DNA of 64,000 nt from Wenzhouxiangella sp042310355. GTDB taxonomy: Bacteria; Pseudomonadota; Gammaproteobacteria; Xanthomonadales; Wenzhouxiangellaceae. Below are positions 8,457-15,249 of this stretch, one piece after another. The translations under genes and the position numbers were made by a program. The stretch covers positions 62,001 through 126,000 of the forward strand of contig NZ_JBHJMR010000006.1 in NCBI RefSeq assembly GCF_042310355.1. The letters are read 5' to 3'. Position 1 is the stretch's first letter. Each line of letters begins with the position of its first letter. The notes beneath the pieces are model-generated. The model did not search any database, was not told the DNA's origin, and was given only the letters and a program-made list of their open reading frames with translations.

Positions 8457-8494
8457 AGCCCGGCCCGAGCCTTTCAGAATGCTCGGGCCGGGCT
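8457..8494 (+). terminator. Strong hairpin after the small membrane-protein gene
   Basis: A perfect 14-bp stem (AGCCCGGCCCGAGC pairing with GCTCGGGCCGGGCT) around a 10-nt loop, 38 nt after the stop codon. There is no clear T-run after it (ATCTGGG), so it may be a terminator of the non-canonical kind or an mRNA 3'-end protector. Confidence 0.6.
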
Positions 8495-8502
8495 ATCTGG
8501 GC

Positions 8503-8938
8503 AAGAACCAGGACACCCACGATTTGCCCGGCCAAATCAGCCTCTCCGTGGTCGCCTGGAGATGAAAATCTGCTGAGGATGGGGTCGAAGTGGCCCCGAT
8601 TTGGCGTGTCGAGCGGTCCGTTAGCCGTCTAAGCCGGGATTTGGCCACAGGCTGGCGGCCGAAGCGTTCCGTTCAGCCGGAGGTACAGATCAGATCGGGC
8701 TACCAAGGTATTGGCTGTTCTCGTAGCTTCTTGAGCGCGAACTCTCCGGAAACGCCCTTCATCCACTGTTGGCCCAGGTCGGCAGCCTTCATCATCAGCG
8801 CTTCGGCCGACCCGATTGCCCGGTAGTAGCAGCTCTCGGTACCTTGGACGCGCCGCATCCACTCGCGGGGATGGTTGGCGACGCTCCATAGACCCTCGGG
8901 CGGTGCTTCCTCGGCGGCGGAAAGCTTGCCGCGCTTTT
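8503..8938 (-). mobile_element. Truncated RAYT element: left end and transposase C-terminus
   Basis: Left end AAGAACCAGGACACCCACGA, a hairpin GATTTG-CCCGGC-CAAATC, subterminal region, and the last about 79 codons of a RAYT on the minus strand (stop 8700-8702, ...REQPIPW). It is cut in the transposase gene exactly at the next left end (8939). Confidence 0.8.
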
Positions 8939-9190
8939 GAAAAACCAGGACACCCACGATTTTCTTGGCTCAATCAGCCTCGGCGTGGTCGCCCGGAAGT
9001 CAAGATCTGCGGAAGTTGGGGCCGAAGTGGCCGCGATTGGTCGGATAGAGCGGTCCACCGCTCGTTTGAGGCCGATTTCACGCACGGGCTGGCGCCCGGC
9101 TCATTCCGGTCGCTTTGAAGTCCAGGTCAGGAGAGCGTTACCAGGGGGCTGGCCGTTCCCGCAGCTTCTTGAGCGCGAACTCTCCGGATA
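8939..9190 (-). mobile_element. Truncated RAYT element: left end and last transposase codons
   Basis: Left end GAAAAACCAGGACACCCACG, subterminal region and about 17 C-terminal codons of a RAYT (stop about 9138-9140). It is cut at the left end of full copy C (9191). With its two neighbours it forms a head-to-tail series of left ends. Confidence 0.8.
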
Positions 9191-10509
9191 CAAAAACCAG
9201 GACACCCACGATTTTCCCTGCTGAATCAGCCTCGGTGTGGTCGCCCGGAGATCAAAATCTGCTGAGGATGGAGTCGAAGTGGCCCTGATTGGGCGTGTCG
9301 AGCGGCCCGCCGGAGGTTTGGGGCCGATTTCACGCACGGGGTGTCGTCCGGTCCATGCCGTTCAACCGGAAGTCCAGATCAGCGCCGGGTTACCAAGGTA
9401 TTGGTTGTTCCCGTAGCTTCTTGAGCGCGAACTCGCCGGAAACACCCTTCATCCAGCGTTGGCCTAGATCAGCCGCCTTCAGCATCAGCGCTTCGGCCGA
9501 CCCGATTGCCCGGTAGTAGCGGCTCTCGGTCCCCTGGACACGCCGTATCCACTCCCGGGGATGGTTGGCGACGCTCCAGAGGCCTTCGGGCGGCGCTTCG
9601 TCAGCGGCGGACAGCTTGCCACGTTTCCCGGGATTGGCCTGAAGTCCGGTCCAGCGGACCAGGTCGATATAGCTGGATTCCGTCAACTCGGAGAGCGTGT
9701 CGCTATCGAGTCCGGCGACTGGCTTGAGCGGCCGGTCCTGGGCGCTCTGGCCAAGTGCCTTGCCAATTGCAGATTGAGCCGACTCGAGGCGGTGCCGGAC
9801 GGAGGTGTGTTCTGAATCGCGCAGCGTCTCGCACATGGCGGCTCGAACCGGATTAAGATCCACGTAGGCCATGCAGGACAACACGGCCTGCTCATCCAAT
9901 AACGCCTGACACTTGAACCGGCCTTCCCAGAATCGACCCGTGCAACCGTCCTCGCGATTGGCCATGCGGGCGATTGGCTCATTGAGCGCGCGCATGAACC
10001 AGCTGATCGAGCCGAGTCGCTGACGAATCACGTCCAGGCGCTTGGCGTTACCAAGGAGGGCGAGGGTGGCGCGTTCCACGCAGGCCGGGTCGTCGCGGTT
10101 GCTGATGGACCCCGGGAATACTGCCAGCCAACGCTCTGCGACCTCCCAGTCCGACCACTGCCAGGGCGCTTGCGGGTCGCTGCGGAGAACCACGTGCGTA
10201 TGATTCGACATGACGGCGTAGGCGTACACGGAAACTGCGAAGCTGTCAGCCAGCTTGAAGATGCGGTCTTCGATCCATTGACGTCGGTGCTCGAAGTCCT
10301 TGCCGGTGGCGCTGTCGAATCCGCAGAGGAAGGCGCGACGGACGCATCGGCTAACGCAATGGAAGAATCCGGGCTCTTCGTCGCTGACCAATTGACTGCG
10401 TGGATAGGCCATGGGCCAATGTTGGCCTCAAACAGGTTGCCTTGGCATCCGGCGAATGTCGTGAGGATCGGTAGGGAATTTCCTACAAATCGTGGGTGTC
10501 CCGGTTTTC
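9191..10509 (-). mobile_element. Complete RAYT element, copy C
   Basis: Left end CAAAAACCAGGACACCCACG. Right-end palindrome GTAGGGAATTTCCTAC at 10471-10486, then AAATCGTGGGTGTCCCGGTTTTC. It carries an intact transposase with a 58-nt leader. The sequence right of the element does not continue the element that was cut on its left, so this is not a simple nested insertion. Confidence 0.85.
9390..10412 (-). CDS. REP-associated tyrosine transposase (RAYT), copy C
   Basis: 340 residues with the same architecture as copies A and B. The HUH motif is 'MSNHTHVVLRSD', the Tyr motif is 'SCMAYVDLNPVRAAMCE', and the C-terminal extension ends REQPIPW. The changes relative to the other copies are scattered substitutions and the frame is open throughout. 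Three intact copies within 9 kb are unusual, because many characterised RAYT groups are single-copy per genome. Confidence 0.92.
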   Translation of the reverse strand: MAYPRSQLVSDEEPGFFHCVSRCVRRAFLCGFDSATGKDFEHRRQWIEDRIFKLADSFAVSVYAYAVMSNHTHVVLRSDPQAPWQWSDWEVAERWLAVFPGSISNRDDPACVERATLALLGNAKRLDVIRQRLGSISWFMRALNEPIARMANREDGCTGRFWEGRFKCQALLDEQAVLSCMAYVDLNPVRAAMCETLRDSEHTSVRHRLESAQSAIGKALGQSAQDRPLKPVAGLDSDTLSELTESSYIDLVRWTGLQANPGKRGKLSAADEAPPEGLWSVANHPREWIRRVQGTESRYYRAIGSAEALMLKAADLGQRWMKGVSGEFALKKLREQPIPW

Positions 10510-10638
10510 TATCGCGCTTGATCCGGCAACACCCGGTGTTCCAGATTCCTGCAGATTTCGGGACTGCCTCGCTTTTGCCTGTGGCACAATTTCAGGATTC
10601 CAACCGACAGACTTGATTCACTCGATTAAGGAATTCCA

Positions 10639-11562
10639 ATGATTATCGAAGCGGCGTTGGCTGCGGGCCTCAGTTGTGCCCAGTTGCCGGGGATCGACGG
10701 GAATGTGGACGACCTGGACAGACAGGCTGTCGCACAGGTGCTCGAGGTGGAACCCGATTGCGGGAAGGCTCATCTCACGCTGGGGCGTATGACCTATGCG
10801 TCAGAAACAGTTGATGAAAGCATAGATCACCTTGAGGCCGCCGCGGAACGGATGCCGCCGAATTCGGAACTGCAGCGGATGTTGGGGGGAATCTATCTGA
10901 TGCGCGCCGGAATGGAGTCCTCCCTGGGGGACGCGCGCAGAGGCAGGAAGCGTCTGCGCAAGGCGGTCGAGATCGATCCCATGAACCTGGACGCGCGCGA
11001 ATCCCTGGCCGGCTTTCTCGCCGGTGCGCCCTGGATCGCGGGGGGCGACATGGGCGAGGCGGACGAGCAGGCCGAGTTCATCCGCGAGCACGATGCAGAG
11101 CGTGGAGTAAGGGTGCTTGCGCAGAATCGCCTGGCAGACGACGAGACGGAAGACGCGGTTGCGTTGCTCGAAGCGGCGCTTTTGGAGCATCCGGATTGGG
11201 ACTCGCTCGTCGTGCCCCTGGGTATTGGCTATCAGGAGCTGGAGCAGTATGCCAAGGCATTCGAAGTGCTTGAATCGTATGCCGGCCGCCCAGAGCCGGA
11301 TCCGATGGTGGTTTACCAGCTTGGCCGAACAGCGGCGTTATCGGGTGAGCACCTGGTCGAAGGCCGGGCGGCAATGACGCGCTATATCGAAATGAGAGCG
11401 GCGGATGAAGACCTGGCCGTTCCCCTGCCGCCCGCCTGGTGGCGTCTGGGCATGATCGAGACCCTGGGCGGTGATACGAAGGCCGCGCGAGAGGCTTTCG
11501 AAAAGGCGCTGGAGTTCGATTCCGATTTTGAACAAGCGCGGGAGGCGCTGCAGGCGCTCTGA
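10639..11562 (+). CDS. Tetratricopeptide-repeat protein
   Basis: 307 residues. The start follows AAGGAATTCC. The helical repeats carry TPR spacing and typical residues, for example 'GKAHLTLGRMTYASETVDESIDHLEAAAERMP', 'LDARESLAGFLAG', 'AVALLEAALLEHPDWDSLVVPLGIGYQELEQYAKAFEVLESYAG' and a final 'ALGGDT KAAREAFEKALEFDSDF' type unit. TPR arrays mediate protein-protein contacts. The N-terminus (MIIEAALAAGLSCAQ) is only weakly signal-like, so location is uncertain. It stands alone between RAYT elements, so the partner is not indicated. Confidence 0.8.
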   Translation: MIIEAALAAGLSCAQLPGIDGNVDDLDRQAVAQVLEVEPDCGKAHLTLGRMTYASETVDESIDHLEAAAERMPPNSELQRMLGGIYLMRAGMESSLGDARRGRKRLRKAVEIDPMNLDARESLAGFLAGAPWIAGGDMGEADEQAEFIREHDAERGVRVLAQNRLADDETEDAVALLEAALLEHPDWDSLVVPLGIGYQELEQYAKAFEVLESYAGRPEPDPMVVYQLGRTAALSGEHLVEGRAAMTRYIEMRAADEDLAVPLPPAWWRLGMIETLGGDTKAAREAFEKALEFDSDFEQAREALQAL

Positions 11563-11614
11563 CCTGCTGACGCGATCGGCGGGCCATTGCCGGGTTTCCA
11601 TGCTGAAAAACCAA

Positions 11615-11932
11615 CAAAAACCAGGACACCCGCGGAATTTACGGCCGAATGGTCCTTGTGCCAGGTGATGACGCGTCAGGATCTGCTGATGGAGAGGCCA
11701 GTGGGGCGCGAAATCGCCCATATTTACCTGGATTTGGAATCTTAGCCCGGAGTTGCCCTTGAGGAGGCGCCAGCGCCGTCGGCTCTGGGCGAAGTCTTGG
11801 TCAGGAGGACACTACCATGGTATCGGCTGTTCCCGTAGTTTCTTGTCTGGCGGGGCTTCTTCATGGGCGGACAGCTTGCCGCGCTTCTCGGGGTGCCCAG
11901 GTTCTCTCACAGATTCTCGCATTCGCGGAGGC
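11615..11932 (-). mobile_element. Decayed RAYT element (left end and C-terminal remnant)
   Basis: A doubled left end (GAAAAACCAACAAAAACCAGGACACCC) with a diverged subterminal region, then minus-strand RAYT tail sequence (about 11805-11910). The tail retains 'CCGTAGTTTCTTG' and 'GCGGACAGCTTGCCGCGCTT', but the middle codons are lost. It abuts the DUF2797 gene. Confidence 0.65.
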
Positions 11933-12739
11933 TCACGCCTCCATCACAATCCGATAGCCGTTGTGCTTGCGAATATTCAGCACCCGGTTGTCGTCGAAGA
12001 TCAGGTACTGCCCCTTGATGCCGGCGAGGCGACCTTCGATTTGCGGCTGCTTGTCGAAGCCGACGCTCTTGACTTTCTCCGGGTAGCGTTCAACCGGATA
12101 GTTGATCTTGCAGACCGTGTCATCGGAATCGATGTACTGCCGTAGTTCCGGTCCCAGCTTGTCGATCAGCGATGCCTTGGTTGCCACGAGATCGGCATCG
12201 ATCACTTCGTTTTTCAGCATGCGCTGCCAGTTCGTTCGATCCGTCAGGTGCTCTTTCATCGCGACTTCGACAAGACCTGCCGTGTAGCGATTGGGCACAC
12301 GGGCGAAGACGATGGCATCGGTAGCACCCTGGTCGATCCAGCGGGTGGGCATCTGTGAGGCGCGCGTGATACCGACCTTGATCGCGGAGCTTCGCGCGAG
12401 ATAGACGATCTGTTCGACGAGGCAGTGTTTCTCGGCCCAGTCCATGTCCCGGGCCTCGCCCTCATGGGCGCGACAGAGCTCTGGGCGAATGATGCATTCG
12501 CTGGCTTCGGGCGCGTCGCGAAAGCAGGGGTAGCAAAAGCCCTGGCCGAAGGACTTCTTGGTTTCCCGGCCGCAGACGATGCAGTTGATGGTGCCGTCGA
12601 AACGCAGCGATAGGGTCTCGCCGATCTTTGCATTCATGTCGACTGGCACACCGTCCAGCAACAGCGTGTACTGCGCCACATCCCGCAGTCGGGTCTGCAT
12701 CTTTCTCAGATTTCCGGAGAGATTTGCGTCTGTGACCAT
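11933..12739 (-). CDS. DUF2797 family protein
   Basis: 268 residues. The N-terminal half has zinc-finger-like cysteines (CIVCGRETKKSFGQGFCYPCF and C...H spacing). The C-terminal half has a GIY-YIG-like segment 'SSAIKVGITRASQMPTRWIDQGA' with an 'VEVAMKEHL' helix. This combination is diagnostic of DUF2797, whose activity is unknown; the GIY-YIG-like fold suggests nucleic-acid binding or cleavage. It stands alone on the minus strand between a decayed RAYT copy and a repeat-rich intergenic region. Confidence 0.85.
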   Translation of the reverse strand: MVTDANLSGNLRKMQTRLRDVAQYTLLLDGVPVDMNAKIGETLSLRFDGTINCIVCGRETKKSFGQGFCYPCFRDAPEASECIIRPELCRAHEGEARDMDWAEKHCLVEQIVYLARSSAIKVGITRASQMPTRWIDQGATDAIVFARVPNRYTAGLVEVAMKEHLTDRTNWQRMLKNEVIDADLVATKASLIDKLGPELRQYIDSDDTVCKINYPVERYPEKVKSVGFDKQPQIEGRLAGIKGQYLIFDDNRVLNIRKHNGYRIVMEA

Positions 12740-12831
12740 GCTGAATGCCTTCGTTCCGTGTCCGTTGCCGTCGCTGACATTCTAGTGCCTCGACAAGAAA
12801 CAAGGTTGCCGGGAATGTTGCCGCTCTGGCG

Positions 12832-12856
12832 AAAACCAGGACACCTCTTGCCAGGA
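12832..12856 (-). repeat. Solo RAYT left end
   Basis: GAAAACCAGGACACC followed by non-element sequence. Only the outermost part of the left end is kept. Confidence 0.6.
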
Positions 12857-12881
12857 CGTCAGAATGCATAGTCCGGCCCAT

Positions 12882-13022
12882 CGTGAACACCCATTCTGGT
12901 CCAACGTGAACACCGATTCCGAAACAAGCTGAACAGCCATTCCGTTTCAACGTGAACACTTTTGCCGAATTTCCGGAATTGGTGTTCACATTGCCGGAAT
13001 GGGTGTTCACGTTGCCCGGAAT
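12882..13022. repeat. Cluster of IS21-like terminal repeats
   Basis: Four direct units of about 23 nt (CGTGAACACCCATTCTGG, CGTGAACACCGATTCCG, CTGAACAGCCATTCCG, CGTGAACACTTTTGCCG) are followed immediately by two inverted units (CCGGAATTGGTGTTCACATTG, CCGGAATGGGTGTTCACGTTG). Multiple short terminal repeats are typical of IS21-family ends. Both ends lie back to back here without any transposase, suggesting a deleted element or a tiny derivative. Confidence 0.55.
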
Positions 13023-13062
13023 CGTTTTCAACGCATTGTTTTTGTTAGAAACCGGAAAACCG

Positions 13063-13100
13063 GGAAAACCGGGACACCCACGATTCTTTCTCCGAAATCG
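13063..13100 (-). repeat. Solo RAYT left end
   Basis: GGAAAACCGGGACACCCACG followed by ATTCTTTCTCCGAAATCG, whose outer bases pair as a small hairpin like the subterminal hairpin of longer copies. Confidence 0.6.
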
Positions 13101-13140
13101 GAGAGGATCAGTACCGAGAACCGGCACACCCGCAAAAACA

Positions 13141-13191
13141 GAAGAACCAGGGCACCCACGATTTTCGGAGTTAAATATCATGGGTGTCCAG
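13141..13191. mobile_element. 51-bp mini-element with both RAYT ends
   Basis: Left end AGAACCAGGGCACCCACGAT and right end ATCATGGGTGTCCAGA are separated by only about 20 nt and lack the GTAGG palindrome. It is the shortest two-ended derivative in the window. Confidence 0.55.
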
Positions 13192-13353
13192 ATCTTCGCC
13201 CTGGGGTCGTTTGCAACTGCGCCTGGAGGATGCCGGAACCGCAAAGGTCAAATTCCGCGGCCCGCCGGAGTACGGCGAGGGCACGTTCCCGGCCCGCCGG
13301 CTGCTGATCGGGCCGGTAGGATCCCGCCGAACAGCGTGAATGCCCGTTGCGCC

Positions 13354-13380
13354 CTATAAATCGTGGGTGTCCTGGTTCTT
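13354..13380 (+). repeat. Solo RAYT right end
   Basis: TATAAATCGTGGGTGTCCTGG followed by TTCTT. The palindrome is absent. Confidence 0.6.
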
Positions 13381-13402
13381 CTTGAAACGTGGCCTGAGGG
13401 CG

Positions 13403-13450
13403 TTGACATTAAATTGACCCCTCTCGAGCGAATCTGCATGCAACAAAAGC
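13403..13450 (+). promoter_or_regulatory. Possible rhodopsin promoter region
   Basis: TTGACA (13403-13408) is followed 6 nt later by a second TTGACC. The AT-poor spacer lacks a good -10 hexamer (best candidates are GCGAAT or CATGCA). The TTGAC direct repeat could be a regulator site. The assignment rests only on position upstream of the rhodopsin gene. Confidence 0.25.
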
Positions 13451-13514
13451 AATAAAGCGCAACTACGAGTCGGCCCGGTGCCGATGGAAACTCAAGCTGT
13501 TCAGGGAGTCAGAC

Positions 13515-14282
13515 ATGGAAGTGACAACCATTGGCCAGTTTTCCCTGGTCTACAACGTTTTCTCCTTCACGGTGGCCACGATGGCAGCGGCGACGCTGTT
13601 CTTCTGGATCAACCGATCGCAGGTCGCGCCCGAGTTTCGGACCGCGATCACCATCACGGGCCTGGTGACCTTCATCGCGCTCTACCATTATTGGCGGATC
13701 TTCGAAAGTTGGGGTCAGGCCTACGACATCAATTTGGTCGCGGGAACGATTTCGGCATCGACGACTTACGCCTACAACGAGGCTTATCGTTACGTCGACT
13801 GGCTGCTGACTGTACCCTTGCTGCTGATCGAGCTGATTCTCGTCATGCGACTGAGCAAGGAGGAGACGATCAAAAAAGGCACTACGCTGGCGTTGCTGGC
13901 AGCCGCAATGATCATCCTGGGCTACCCCGGCGAAATCGCCACCAGCGACGGACAACGCTGGTTGTGGGGCATTCTGTCGATGATTCCGTTCCTGATTATC
14001 GTCTACCAGCTGTTCGTGGGCCTGTCGAAAGCCATTGACGCCCAGCCCGCCGAGGCCAAGGGTCTGATCAAGTTGGCCCGTAACCTCACGGTCGCCGCTT
14101 GGTTCTTCTATCCGGTGGTCTACTTCCTGCCCCTGATCGTTCCGCTCGAAGGCGGCACGCCCAAGGCCATCATCGAAGTCGGCTACTCGGCCGCTGACAT
14201 CGTGGCCAAGGCGTTGTTCGGCGTACTGATCTACCAGATCGCAGTGCGCAAGTCCGAAGCGCAGGGCTACCAGCCGCAATAA
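13515..14282 (+). CDS. Xanthorhodopsin-like light-driven proton pump
   Basis: 255 residues, seven membrane segments. Helix C carries the pump triad in 'RYVDWLLTVPLLLIELILVM': D95 (counter-ion/acceptor), T99 and E106 (donor), the DTE pattern of proton pumps. H58 matches the His partner of the counter-ion. K232 in 'SAADIVAKALFGVLIY' is the Schiff-base lysine. L103 corresponds to position 105 of proteorhodopsin and predicts green absorption. 'WLWGILSMIPF' puts G152 at the place of xanthorhodopsin G156, the glycine that opens the carotenoid-antenna fenestration. AGGGAGT precedes the ATG. Retinal would come from the crt-blh operon downstream. Confidence 0.95.
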   Translation: MEVTTIGQFSLVYNVFSFTVATMAAATLFFWINRSQVAPEFRTAITITGLVTFIALYHYWRIFESWGQAYDINLVAGTISASTTYAYNEAYRYVDWLLTVPLLLIELILVMRLSKEETIKKGTTLALLAAAMIILGYPGEIATSDGQRWLWGILSMIPFLIIVYQLFVGLSKAIDAQPAEAKGLIKLARNLTVAAWFFYPVVYFLPLIVPLEGGTPKAIIEVGYSAADIVAKALFGVLIYQIAVRKSEAQGYQPQ

Positions 14283-14294
14283 TGGCCTCCAGGA

Positions 14295-14327
14295 CTCCCG
14301 GCCGGCGTGCGCCGGCCGGGAGCTTTT
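14295..14327 (+). terminator. Intrinsic terminator between rhodopsin and crtE
   Basis: A perfect 12-bp GC-rich stem CTCCCGGCCGGC/GCCGGCCGGGAG with a GTGC loop, followed by CTTTT. It lies 12 nt after the rhodopsin stop and 25 nt before crtE. It should largely uncouple the highly needed rhodopsin message from the carotenoid genes, allowing read-through at a lower level. Confidence 0.85.
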
Positions 14328-14352
14328 CCACCGGTCGCCAAGGAGGTCAGTG

Positions 14353-15249
14353 ATGGGAACCGTATCCCGACTGCCCGCGCAGGCGTCACTCGACGCGACC
14401 CTGCCGCAGATCGACGACGTCGAAAGCCTCATGCGCCAGCTAACCGGCGCGGACGAAACGAGCGTCACGGGACAAGCCTGCGACCACCACCTGGTGAGCG
14501 GCGGTGGGCGAACCCGCGCGCAGCTTGCACTGAGCGTCGGTCAGTGCCTCAGCCTGAATCAACGCCATTGCGTTGCCATAGCGGCAGCTGCCGAGCTTAT
14601 TCACAATGCCTCGTTGATTCACGATGACATTCAGGACCGATCCCCGATCAGGCGGGGGCGAGCCGCGCTGTGGCAAGCATTCGGGCCTGACGTCGCGCTG
14701 GTCATTGGCGACCTCTTTCTGTCGGCCAGCTACGCTGCGCTGCAGCCGCTGCTGGCCGATTCGGCGGATTCGGCTCTCCTGGTTGCCCGAGTCCATCAGG
14801 CCATCCACCGCACCATTCGCGGCCAGAACCAGGAGCTCACCCTATCGACACAGCACTGCTCGCTGCCGCGTTACGAGACGATCGTCGGCGGCAAGTCCGG
14901 GCCGCTCCTGTCGCTTCCGGTCGAGCTTGTATTGATCGCTACCGATCTCGCGACGCTTGTGCCGAACGTAGAAGCCGGCATGAAAAAGCTGGCCACCACC
15001 TATCAAATCCTGGACGACCTGGAGGATGTCGGTACCGACCTCGCCAGCAAAGACGCCGAACAGCACTGCCTCAACATTATCGGCCAGCTCCGGATCCAGC
15101 AGGTTTCCGATCCCCACGAGCAAGCGCGCGAACTGGCTAAACTGCGCCTGGAGGAAGCACGACAACGGTTCAGCGTCTTGCCGCAGGGGTGCCAGAACGT
15201 GCTCGATGGCCTGATCGAGCGCCTGGCCGCGAAGCTGGAACGGCGATGA
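14353..15249 (+). CDS. crtE: Geranylgeranyl diphosphate synthase (polyprenyl synthetase)
   Basis: 298 residues. ATG 14353 is chosen over GTG 14350 because AGGAGG lies 6 nt upstream. Trans-prenyltransferase hallmarks are the first aspartate-rich motif 'IHDDIQDRSPIRRG' and the second, 'YQILDDLEDVGTD'. Given its place before phytoene synthase and desaturase, it should supply geranylgeranyl diphosphate for carotenoids. It is the first gene of a five-gene operon and its stop overlaps the crtI start (ATGA). Farnesyl diphosphate synthase is the nearest alternative by family, but context favours CrtE. Confidence 0.9.
   Translation: MGTVSRLPAQASLDATLPQIDDVESLMRQLTGADETSVTGQACDHHLVSGGGRTRAQLALSVGQCLSLNQRHCVAIAAAAELIHNASLIHDDIQDRSPIRRGRAALWQAFGPDVALVIGDLFLSASYAALQPLLADSADSALLVARVHQAIHRTIRGQNQELTLSTQHCSLPRYETIVGGKSGPLLSLPVELVLIATDLATLVPNVEAGMKKLATTYQILDDLEDVGTDLASKDAEQHCLNIIGQLRIQQVSDPHEQARELAKLRLEEARQRFSVLPQGCQNVLDGLIERLAAKLERR

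Noticed and set aside
721..13380. Possible CRISPR array made of the repeated CCAGGACACCCACGA sequence
   Set aside because: Copies are irregularly spaced, occur in both orientations, have conserved flanks tied to a transposase gene, and there are no cas genes.
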